Shown here: piece after piece, positions 1 through 5,026 of the stretch
Layout: each line of letters opens with the position of its first letter
Position numbering within the stretch: the stretch's first letter is position 1
From: Candidatus Poseidoniaceae archaeon
GTDB lineage: Archaea > Thermoplasmatota > Poseidoniia > Poseidoniales > Poseidoniaceae
Assembly: GCA_022451765.1 (NCBI GenBank)
Contig: JAKUNY010000123.1
Span: 1-5,026, forward strand
DNA length: 5,026 bases
Direction: 5' to 3'
Notes under the pieces: generated by a model
What the model was told of the DNA's origin: nothing
What the model saw: only the letters and a program-made list of their open reading frames with translations
Databases searched by the model: none
Made by a program: the position numbers and the translations under genes

Positions 1-32
1 TCATTCGGCATGTCCAAACTTATTTTAGGCAT
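1..32 (-). CDS. Possible 5' end of a downstream gene, cut by the window edge
   Basis: An ATG at 30-32 opens a minus-strand frame that stays open to the window edge and reads MPKISLDMPN. Only ten complete codons are visible, so no family can be assigned. Support comes from position rather than from protein similarity. It lies 34 nt after the permease stop, on the same strand, and a TATA-like TTAAAATA element sits about 25 nt before the ATG. That is the spacing expected for an archaeal leaderless transcript. No clear ribosome-binding site precedes it. It could equally be chance open sequence in the 3' flank of the permease gene. Confidence 0.3.
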   Translation of the reverse strand, partial: MPKISLDMPN

Positions 33-41
33 ACTCTGCCC

Positions 42-56
42 ATATTACAGTAATAT
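42..56. promoter_or_regulatory. Perfect 15-bp palindrome, candidate operator
   Basis: ATATTAC-A-GTAATAT is a perfect inverted repeat with 7-bp arms and a single central base. It overlaps the edge of the TATA-like element at 54-61 and ends 10 bp before the possible ATG at 32. A dimeric regulator bound there would block transcription initiation. The operator role is inferred only from symmetry and position. A 7-bp stem with a 1-nt loop is too tight for an RNA hairpin, which argues for a DNA-level role if it has one. Confidence 0.35.
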
Positions 57-61
57 TTTAA
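54..61 (-). promoter_or_regulatory. TATA-like element before the possible gene at 1-32
   Basis: The minus strand reads TTAAAATA here, centred about 25-26 nt upstream of the ATG at 32. Archaeal TATA boxes usually lie 25-30 nt before the transcription start, so a leaderless mRNA starting at or near this ATG would fit. It sits just after the permease stop codon, where a new promoter is plausible. No purine-rich BRE is obvious upstream. The region is AT-rich, so the match may be accidental. Confidence 0.35.
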
Positions 62-66
62 GAATA

Positions 67-1281
67 CTATGATTTTGTAGTAATGATGTCCTCACGGTGA
101 AATTGCTTTGCTGCATAACGAACCGTCAAAATACACATCAAAGAAGACACTAGGACCCATACGACAACGTGTTCAACGATGATCCGATTCAGCAATAATT
201 CGCGTAATCCAAGGAGAACATTCACAAACGGTACGCCAAACCAGAACATCTCAACATCATCAAGATTGATAAATTGGGTCAAGAGGATTGGCATAATCAT
301 TGCAAGGGTTATCGGGGTAAGGACTGAACCAGCTTCCTTCACTGATTTAGAACGCATAGCAAGTGCTAGATAGAGTGCAACAATCATCGTGCCATAAAAT
401 CCAATTGCGAGTGCCAGGAGCAAGACTGCTCCGAAACTCAACGATGGGACATCAATAAAATCGCTGGCGAGATATGCGATTCCAAACAATAAACCGCCAA
501 TCTGTAAGGTAACACCAACGCCTGTTATGGATACCACCGCGAGCCATTTTCCGAGCAAGAGTTCTGTTCTGGACAATGGTAGACTTAGCAAGGATTCGAG
601 TGTACCTCGTTCACGCTCACCAACGGTCATATCAATTGCTGGTTGAACAGCAGCACTTGCTGTCCAGATTGCGAGCACAAATGGAATGAAAAGTGAGAGC
701 AACATACCAGCCTGCTCACCTTTTGTAGCAACATCTGCACTCAATATTGGACCATCCCATTGAACAGGATTGAGTGTTGACGCAACATCCAAGCCAGCTG
801 ACTCAATTCGTTGGGATGTGAGGTCTTCTTCCCACTGAATCAATACATCAAGAATACGACTACGGGCTTCAATCGATTGTTCTGAAGTAGACAGATGTAA
901 TATTGCGTAATACCAGGTATCGTTACGTAGTTCTATTCGTAAAATAGCATCGTATTGTAAGTCACGTAATTGTTCTGTGTTGTTTCCAGAATCTGAGAGG
1001 GTGGTTAAATTCAATGGCATCGCTTCTATGAATACACGTGCTGATTGGTTCATAATTTCATCAACCAAGTGTGTTTCAATGTCATCGGACTGGATCAATA
1101 CATCAACTGTTTTTTCATCCATTTCAGCAGCTTCATTTTGCATAACAATTGGGAACGCAATGAACAACAATGGAAACAACAACAATGGAATGAGAACCAA
1201 TGCAACAATGGTCCTCCAATCCCTTATGAATTCAATAATCTCTTTCTTTGCAACGATTACAATTCTCTTTCGACTACTCAT
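67..1281 (-). CDS. ABC-2 type exporter permease (NatB-like), 404 aa
   Basis: This is the membrane subunit of an ATP-driven exporter, partner of the ATPase encoded just upstream. The predicted topology is the usual NatB/ABC-2 layout: one N-terminal membrane segment (about residues 24-46), a large external domain (about 48-188), then a C-terminal bundle of roughly five to six segments (about 190-215, 243-272, 280-308, 317-338, 345-360, 370-388). The family hallmark GERERGTLESLL is at 221-232, at the interface with the ATPase. The ATG at 1281 is chosen because a strong GGAGGTGG ribosome-binding site (1288-1295) precedes it and MSSRKRIVIVAKKEIIEF is a typical N-terminus. The frame is open 40 codons further upstream, but that part lies inside the ATPase gene. 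The start overlaps the ATPase stop by 8 nt, so translation is likely coupled. Sodium, drug or lipid export are all possible; the sequence does not decide the substrate. It ends in TAG, with an in-frame TAA three codons on. Confidence 0.9.
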   Translation of the reverse strand: MSSRKRIVIVAKKEIIEFIRDWRTIVALVLIPLLLFPLLFIAFPIVMQNEAAEMDEKTVDVLIQSDDIETHLVDEIMNQSARVFIEAMPLNLTTLSDSGNNTEQLRDLQYDAILRIELRNDTWYYAILHLSTSEQSIEARSRILDVLIQWEEDLTSQRIESAGLDVASTLNPVQWDGPILSADVATKGEQAGMLLSLFIPFVLAIWTASAAVQPAIDMTVGERERGTLESLLSLPLSRTELLLGKWLAVVSITGVGVTLQIGGLLFGIAYLASDFIDVPSLSFGAVLLLALAIGFYGTMIVALYLALAMRSKSVKEAGSVLTPITLAMIMPILLTQFINLDDVEMFWFGVPFVNVLLGLRELLLNRIIVEHVVVWVLVSSLMCILTVRYAAKQFHREDIITTKS

Positions 1282-2095
1282 CTTCAACCACCTCCAATTT
1301 GCCGGTAGGTGTGAAGAGTCGCCTCCACATTGCTGAGAATTTGGACGGTGTCTCGGATTCTTCCATCCTTGGGCGTGCTGTTTCACTAGTGAGTGATACA
1401 TATGCTTCTTCCAAGGTTTGCGAATTCGTTAGTGTCATCAGTTCTTCTGGCGTTCCATCTGCTTGTATTACCCCATTGTGGACGATAATGATACGGTCGC
1501 AAACCTGTTGTGCTTCCGCAAGATGATGCGTTGAATAAATGACCGTTCCACCTTCGTCTTTCAATTTTCGTACCAAAGATCGTACGGTCCTAGCGGATGT
1601 GACATCCAGACCACCTGTTGGTTCATCGAGCAGAAGAATTTGAGGTCCATGAGCAAGCGAACGTAGCAATGCAGTTTTCTGTTTCATCCCTCTGGAAAAG
1701 CCTTCTGTGTATCGATGCAATGAATCTTCAATGTCCAATAATCTTGCAAACCGGTACGTGCGGTTCCAAGCTAGTTGATCATCAATTCCATGCAGGCGAC
1801 TATGGTACCGTATATTTTCCCAAGCGGTCAATTTCGAATAGAGGCCTGTTGATTCAGGTACGACACCGAGAACTGAACGCATTTCAGCGACTGGACGATT
1901 GTTGGCTAATGTTACGTCACCCTCAGTTGGACGATAAACGCCCGACATGATTCGCAACAACGTGGTTTTCCCTGCACCGTTTCCACCAACCAAGCCCACA
2001 ACGGAATTTTTGTAAATGTCGAGGCTTACATGTTCAATTGCTTGAATGTCCCCGAATGATTTTTTCACATCAGTCAGTCGTAGCAACGGTTCCAT
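1274..2095 (-). CDS. ABC transporter ATP-binding protein (NatA/CcmA-like), 273 aa
   Basis: This is the cytoplasmic ATPase that powers the exporter whose permease follows. The nucleotide-binding domain is complete: Walker A GGNGAGKTT (37-45), a Q-loop region VPESTGLY (79-86) with Glu where many ABC proteins have Gln, as in NatA-type exporters, signature FSRGMKQK (133-140), Walker B ILLLDEPT (153-160), D-loop GGLD (161-164) and switch His190 in YSTHH. After about residue 222 comes the short C-terminal extension common in this subfamily; its last 40 residues are charged and poorly conserved in appearance. The ATG at 2095 is preferred because MEPLLRLTDVKKSFG matches the usual start of the domain. 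A TTG at 2110 would add five residues and overlap the upstream stop as TTGA, but has no ribosome-binding site. The gene begins 11 nt after the small unknown gene and overlaps the permease by 8 nt. It ends in TAG. Confidence 0.93.
   Translation of the reverse strand: MEPLLRLTDVKKSFGDIQAIEHVSLDIYKNSVVGLVGGNGAGKTTLLRIMSGVYRPTEGDVTLANNRPVAEMRSVLGVVPESTGLYSKLTAWENIRYHSRLHGIDDQLAWNRTYRFARLLDIEDSLHRYTEGFSRGMKQKTALLRSLAHGPQILLLDEPTGGLDVTSARTVRSLVRKLKDEGGTVIYSTHHLAEAQQVCDRIIIVHNGVIQADGTPEELMTLTNSQTLEEAYVSLTSETARPRMEESETPSKFSAMWRRLFTPTGKLEVVEDE
1288..1295 (-). promoter_or_regulatory. Ribosome-binding site of the permease gene
   Basis: The minus strand reads GGAGGTGG, ending 6 nt before the ATG at 1281. 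It is close to a full complement of the 16S rRNA 3' end. It lies inside the last codons of the ATPase gene and fixes the permease start at 1281 rather than at the upstream in-frame codon at 1401. Confidence 0.75.
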
Positions 2096-2106
2096 GTGGA
2101 ACACTC

Positions 2107-2466
2107 TCAAGAAGCACGGCCACTTTCGACTGCGTTATCGAGACCTGGATGCTTTTCTTCCAGGCGCTTCGCTCGGTCCAAGGTATTTCTCAATTCCTGT
2201 TGAATTTCTTTTTGGTTTACACCCATTTCGACCAACGTCGCAATCAATTCAAATGCGCCTTGGACAGCACCGGCATCCAAGAACGCTTCATTGGTAATAG
2301 TTCCATTGATTCGCAACATTTCGAGTTGTTGAGCAAGGTATTCCGATTCCCGGCGAATTCGAGGTCCTGCGATGTGCGGTAAGGCCATAAGGAGGTCAAT
2401 GCAACTTCTCATCAATCTCCTGAGCGCAAAGACGATTATGAGCATTCTGCCCGTAGAATCTCTCAC
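2107..2466 (-). CDS. Small protein of unknown function, 119 aa, coupled to the epimerase
   Basis: I do not recognise a family. The frame is open for 119 codons from a GTG at 2466 whose last two bases and following A form the epimerase stop (GTGA, 4-nt overlap), a common arrangement for coupled translation. There is no ribosome-binding site before it; an ATG seven codons in (2445) is an alternative start. The predicted protein is mostly helical and soluble. Residues 8-32 are hydrophobic but interrupted by Arg17, Arg18 and Arg20, so a membrane segment is doubtful. Then follow a basic patch (GPRIRRESEYLAQQLEML, 34-51), a Gly/Ala-containing middle (64-80) and a charged helix (85-106, LDRAKRLEEKH) with a short polar tail. 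No cysteine cluster, Walker motif or signal peptide is visible. Being packed between neighbours in the same orientation supports it as a real gene. A link to acyl-CoA metabolism or to the exporter is possible from position only. Confidence 0.65.
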   Translation of the reverse strand: MRDSTGRMLIIVFALRRLMRSCIDLLMALPHIAGPRIRRESEYLAQQLEMLRINGTITNEAFLDAGAVQGAFELIATLVEMGVNQKEIQQELRNTLDRAKRLEEKHPGLDNAVESGRAS

Positions 2467-2882
2467 CGTTGCTTCAATTCAATCAAAATTCCACCGGTGC
2501 TTTTTGGGTGAACAATTGCAATCATGGAGCGATGTGCACCCATTCTCGGGACAGTGTCAATCATCTGGATATCATTTTTAATGAGGTGGTTTATCATTTC
2601 CTTCAAATCATCCACCGCAAGACATAATTGTTGAATTCCCGGACCACGCTTCTCAAGAAACTTTCCAATTGGTGTATCCGGACCTGTTGCTTCAAGAATT
2701 TCGACATTTGTGACATCGCCGGTCATGCTTGAAAGTGGGAAAAATCGAGTTCTCACACCCTGATCTTCGATGAGGTCATCAGCACCTTGCCTTAATAAGC
2801 CAATCTACTCCCAAAGCCTACTTCCTTCATCAAGACTCATAGCGGCAATACCAACATGATCAATTGTAATTCGTTGCTTCAT
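2463..2882 (-). pseudogene. mce: Methylmalonyl-CoA epimerase with an in-frame TAG at codon 26
   Basis: This VOC/glyoxalase-fold enzyme interconverts (S)- and (R)-methylmalonyl-CoA, supplying the mutase encoded upstream. Read from the ATG at 2882, the frame gives 139 codons, the normal family length, with no frameshift. The first strand ITIDHVGIAAMSLDEG and the later EDQGV, PIGKFLEKRGPGI and HPKSTGGILIEL motifs are all typical. Codon 26 (2805-2807) is TAG, between LWE and IGLL. Metal ligands by comparison with the Propionibacterium enzyme would be His9, Glu61, position 85 and Glu136. Position 85 is Gln, within GIQQL, where the family usually has GIHH. The start is backed by an AGGTGAT ribosome-binding site at ideal spacing. 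Restart at GTG 2756 or ATG 2726 would lose the first strand and His9, so a working product is doubtful unless the TAG is misread or a sequence error. It lies 8 nt after mcmA and overlaps the next gene by 4 nt. Identity is firm; functional state is open. Confidence 0.85.
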
Positions 2883-2885
2883 TGT

Positions 2886-2892
2886 ATCACCT
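2886..2892 (-). promoter_or_regulatory. mce: Ribosome-binding site of the epimerase gene
   Basis: The minus strand reads AGGTGAT, ending 3 nt before the ATG at 2882. It is an exact complement of the anti-Shine-Dalgarno core. It overlaps the TAG stop of the mutase gene, so ribosomes ending mcmA would sit on it. It decides the epimerase start, and so shows that the TAG at codon 26 lies inside the gene rather than upstream of it. Confidence 0.75.
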
Positions 2893-4465
2893 AAAATCCA
2901 CTTGGCGCGGAGTACGTACCAAACACCTCTTTCATAGCATTCATTATTTCGCCAAGGGTTGCATCTGATCGGACAGCCTCAAGGACAAGCGGGAACAGGT
3001 TCGAGCCATCGGCTGAGGCCTGTGTAATACGCTCGAGAATGATATCAACTTTCTCTGAGTCCCGGTCGTTTCGTAAATTCAACAATCGATTCGATTGTTG
3101 TTGTGCAACCTCTGGATTCAATTTCATTGGCTTTATCTGAATGTATTCGTCCATCATGCCATGATTAACGCCGACAATGCGTCGTGAGCCCCGTTCAATT
3201 TCATTGAAATAACGATAAGCGGTCGTATGGATTTCTTGTTGTTGATACCCCTGCTCAATCGCTTTTAATGCTCCTCCCATCGATTCAATCTTATCAATTT
3301 CACTTTTTGTTTTCGTATAAATTTCATCGGTCAGCTTTTCGATATGAAAAGAACCGGCGAATGGATCTACAACATCAGCTACACCTGACTCCTCGGCAAT
3401 TATCTGTTGTGTCCTCAATGCAATCGTCGCACTTTCTTCGGTCGGGAGTCCTAAGGCCTCATCGTAACTGTTCGTATGGAGGCTCTGCGTCCCGCCGCAT
3501 ACTGCAGCAAGGGCTTGAATCGTGACACGACTTATGTTGTTCAGTGGTTGTTGTGCAGTGAGCGAAACACCAGCAACTTGTGTATGAAAGCGTAGCTGAG
3601 TGGATCTAGGATTGGTCGGATTGTATCGAGAGACCATCAGGTCATGCCACAATCTGCGTGCAGCTCTGAATTTTGAGATCTCTTCCAGAAAGTCATTGTG
3701 ACAATTAAAGAAAAACGATAGCCTCGGAGCGAATGTGTCAACTTCAAGGCCCTTGGCGCACGCAGAATCAACGTAAGCAAGTGCATTTGAAAGGGTAAAA
3801 GCCAATTCCTGTACTGCTGTAGAACCAGCCTCTCGAATATGATATCCTGAGATTGATATCGTGTTCCATTTTGGAATAAATTGTGAGCAGTAATCAAAAA
3901 TGTCTGTAATGAGCCGCATTGAATGAAGCGGTGGAAAAACATACGTTCCACGGGCGATGTATTCTTTGAGAATATCATTTTGGATGGTCCCTGAAATTTT
4001 GTCACTTGAAACACCTTGTTCCTCTGCGACAACGCAGTACATGGCGAGCAAAACCATAGCGGGAGCATTGATGGTCATGGAAGTAGAGACCTTGTCAAGT
4101 GGAATTTGATCAAACAAATCCCTCATATCCTGAAGGCACGAACTTGACACGCCTACTTTCCCAACTTCACCTTCACTTAGTGGGTCATCAGCATCCAAGC
4201 CAAGTTGTGTTGGTAAGTCAAAAGCTACAGAAAGGCCTTTTTGTCCACGATCGAGGAGCAATCGAAAACGCTCATTTGTTTCCTTCGCTGAAGAAAAACC
4301 TGCATATTGACGCATGGTCCATAATCGAGATCGGTACATATTTTCGTGAATTCCCCGAGTGTACGGCGGACTACCTGGGCGCTCAACGGAGTCATTTGGA
4401 ATATGGTATGCCGGAATTGGCAATCCGCCGAGCGTTTCCCAACTCGACTTTCTCAATTCGACCAT
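2891..4465 (-). CDS. mcmA: Methylmalonyl-CoA mutase, large (catalytic) subunit, 524 aa
   Basis: This is the TIM-barrel subunit of the B12-dependent mutase that converts (R)-methylmalonyl-CoA to succinyl-CoA. The sequence spans the whole acyl-CoA mutase domain and stops at YSAPSGF with no C-terminal cobalamin-binding domain, so it needs a separate small subunit, which is not in this window. By comparison with P. shermanii MutB (offset 35), Tyr54 matches Tyr89, Arg172 matches Arg207, Tyr208-His209 match Tyr243-His244, and Arg248 matches Arg283. Isobutyryl-CoA mutase has Phe and Gln at the first two, so methylmalonyl-CoA is the likely substrate. Other landmarks are RQYAGFSSAKETN (52-64), GQKGLSVAFDLPTQ (74-87), GTIQNDILKEY (159-169) and HTNSYDEALGLPTE (330-343). 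The N-terminus is about 35 residues shorter than many stand-alone alpha subunits. The ATG at 4465 is the first after an in-frame TAA at 4469-4471 and has no ribosome-binding site. It follows slyD by 41 nt and ends in TAG 8 nt before mce. Confidence 0.95.
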   Translation of the reverse strand: MVELRKSSWETLGGLPIPAYHIPNDSVERPGSPPYTRGIHENMYRSRLWTMRQYAGFSSAKETNERFRLLLDRGQKGLSVAFDLPTQLGLDADDPLSEGEVGKVGVSSSCLQDMRDLFDQIPLDKVSTSMTINAPAMVLLAMYCVVAEEQGVSSDKISGTIQNDILKEYIARGTYVFPPLHSMRLITDIFDYCSQFIPKWNTISISGYHIREAGSTAVQELAFTLSNALAYVDSACAKGLEVDTFAPRLSFFFNCHNDFLEEISKFRAARRLWHDLMVSRYNPTNPRSTQLRFHTQVAGVSLTAQQPLNNISRVTIQALAAVCGGTQSLHTNSYDEALGLPTEESATIALRTQQIIAEESGVADVVDPFAGSFHIEKLTDEIYTKTKSEIDKIESMGGALKAIEQGYQQQEIHTTAYRYFNEIERGSRRIVGVNHGMMDEYIQIKPMKLNPEVAQQQSNRLLNLRNDRDSEKVDIILERITQASADGSNLFPLVLEAVRSDATLGEIMNAMKEVFGTYSAPSGF

Positions 4466-4506
4466 AGATTACCCATGCGAAGGCGATTCATCAAGCCTCG
4501 CATTCA

Positions 4507-4980
4507 TCAGTGCTCAACGCCGCCTGGTCCGTGGGCATGACCATGCTCCACTTCTTCTTTGGTTGCCTCACGGACTTCGATAACCTCTACACTAAATTGC
4601 AACGTCTCTCCTGCAAGCTTGTGATTGAAGTCAGCAGTGATGAGTTCACCATCGACAGAGACAACACGGAATGGTCCTACATCCGACATTAACGTCATCC
4701 CAATTTCTGGAGTGATATCGCCGAACATGCCGGTCGGAATTTGTTGGATTGCCTCAGGAATTTTTGGACCATACGCACGCTCTGGCTCCAAAATGAATGT
4801 TCTTTTATCACCAGTTCTAGCACCCATAAGTTCCTCTTCAAACCCAGAAATCATTTGTTTGTGACCGACGAGAAAAGCCAATTGGTCACGACCCTCACTG
4901 CTATCAAACACTTCCCCAGTTGCCGGCAACGTACCGGTGTAATGAACACGTGCAACTGTGTCTTTTTCTATAATTGTCAT
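4507..4980 (-). CDS. slyD: FKBP-type peptidyl-prolyl cis-trans isomerase, SlyD-like, 157 aa
   Basis: This is a cytoplasmic prolyl isomerase and folding helper. The FKBP fold is split as in SlyD: an N-terminal part with VHYTGTL (12-18), GEVFDSS (22-28), FLVGHKQMISGFEEELMG (36-53) and AYG (69-71), then an insert-in-flap (IF) chaperone domain (about 74-118), then the closing strands ADFNHKLAGETLQF (116-129) and SVEVIEVREAT (130-140). The tail HGHAHGPGG (146-154) plus a last His is a short version of the metal-binding His-rich tail of SlyD, so weak Ni or Zn binding is possible. There is no signal peptide. The ATG at 4980 is supported by AAGGTGA (4985-4991) 4 nt upstream. Its stop is 41 nt before mcmA on the same strand, with no visible promoter between, so the two are probably co-transcribed. 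A direct role in mutase folding or metal handling is only a guess. Confidence 0.93.
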   Translation of the reverse strand: MTIIEKDTVARVHYTGTLPATGEVFDSSEGRDQLAFLVGHKQMISGFEEELMGARTGDKRTFILEPERAYGPKIPEAIQQIPTGMFGDITPEIGMTLMSDVGPFRVVSVDGELITADFNHKLAGETLQFSVEVIEVREATKEEVEHGHAHGPGGVEH

Positions 4981-4984
4981 GATT

Positions 4985-4991
4985 TCACCTT
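4985..4991 (-). promoter_or_regulatory. slyD: Ribosome-binding site of slyD
   Basis: The minus strand reads AAGGTGA, ending 4 nt before the ATG at 4980. The GGTGA core has the same 4-nt spacing as at the epimerase gene, which suggests the normal initiation signal of this genome. Confidence 0.65.
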
Positions 4992-5026
4992 CTGGTTGTT
5001 AGTGCTTTGACGAGATCTCTCAGCTT
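4985..5026 (-). CDS. Possible 3' end of an upstream gene, cut by the window edge
   Basis: One minus-strand frame reads KLRDLVKALTTRR and stops at a TGA (4985-4987) inside the slyD ribosome-binding site, the same arrangement as at the mcmA-mce junction. A second frame is also open and would stop in an ATGA overlap with the slyD start. With 13-15 codons visible, neither frame can be assigned to a family. If real, slyD is not the first gene of the transcript. This 46-bp stretch shows no clear TATA-like element. Confidence 0.3.
   Translation of the reverse strand, partial: KLRDLVKALTTRR

Noticed and set aside
1163..1190. Tandem 13-bp direct repeat AACAACAATGGAA
   Set aside because: It encodes the Leu/Pro/Phe-rich first membrane segment of the permease (PLLLFPLLF), so repeated leucine codons explain it.
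1282..1401. Forty-residue N-terminal extension of the permease
   Set aside because: The frame is open, but it runs inside the ATPase coding region, looks unlike a permease N-terminus, and a strong ribosome-binding site points to the ATG at 1281.
2038..2382. Plus-strand open frames opposite the small unknown gene and elsewhere
   Set aside because: They lie antisense to better supported genes, give low-complexity or unrecognisable products, and lack ribosome-binding sites.
2463..2756. Epimerase annotated as a complete 97-residue gene starting at GTG 2756
   Set aside because: This start has no good ribosome-binding site and drops the first strand with metal ligand His9. The upstream 42 codons clearly belong to the same family domain.
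2805..2807. Pyrrolysine or general TAG readthrough in the epimerase gene
   Set aside because: TAG is the terminal stop of mcmA, the ABC ATPase and the permease, three of six genes here. Wholesale reassignment is therefore unlikely, and a metabolic epimerase is not a known pyrrolysine protein. Context-specific readthrough cannot be excluded from sequence alone.
2467..2881. 10-bp direct repeat TGAAGCAACG at both ends of the epimerase gene (2467-2476 and 2872-2881)
   Set aside because: Several 10-bp matches are expected by chance in 5 kb. Both copies code for KQR in frame, and there is no sign of an insertion.
3637..4068. A 143-codon minus-strand open frame inside mcmA
   Set aside because: It is in another frame within the strongly conserved mutase barrel, its product resembles no protein, and it has no start signal. 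It is a shadow of mcmA.

Overview
All genes supported here lie on the minus strand, so transcription runs from the right edge of the window to the left. In that order they are: a possible 3' end of an upstream gene (4985-5026), a SlyD-type FKBP peptidyl-prolyl isomerase (4507-4980), the catalytic large subunit of methylmalonyl-CoA mutase (2891-4465), methylmalonyl-CoA epimerase carrying an in-frame TAG (2463-2882), a small unrecognised protein (2107-2466), the ATPase (1274-2095) and permease (67-1281) of an ABC-2/NatAB-type exporter, and a possible start of a further gene at the left edge (1-32). Junctions are tight: a 41-nt gap, an 8-nt gap, a 4-nt overlap (GTGA), an 11-nt gap and an 8-nt overlap. 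The six genes therefore look like one co-transcribed block. No stretch over 300 bases lacks a gene, and I saw no convincing plus-strand gene, tRNA, rRNA, CRISPR array or insertion sequence.

The organism is probably an archaeon, perhaps a mesophilic marine Thermoplasmata-like lineage (Marine Group II/III type), with moderate-to-low G+C. This is an inference. It rests on the mutase being a stand-alone 524-residue alpha chain without a fused B12 domain, the SlyD-like FKBP with a short His-containing tail, the mix of strong AGGTGA-type ribosome-binding sites and starts without one, and a TATA-like element about 25 nt before a possible leaderless start at the left edge. Some bacteria (for example Chloroflexi and the Deinococcus-Thermus group) also have split mutases, so the assignment is tentative.

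The metabolic core is the propionyl-CoA/methylmalonyl-CoA to succinyl-CoA segment. The epimerase would interconvert (S)- and (R)-methylmalonyl-CoA, and the mutase would convert the (R) form to succinyl-CoA. The B12-binding small subunit and the MeaB-type GTPase chaperone are not in the window. The mutase substrate-pocket residues fit methylmalonyl-CoA rather than isobutyryl-CoA.

The most notable observation is the epimerase. Its reading frame is intact from a well-supported ATG at 2882 to its TGA, except for one TAG at codon 26. The His-His pair that normally contains a metal ligand is also Gln-Gln. TAG ends three of the six genes here, so general reassignment of TAG is unlikely. A recent nonsense mutation or a sequence error is the simplest reading. 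I found no wholly new system; the 119-residue protein coupled to the epimerase is the main unknown.
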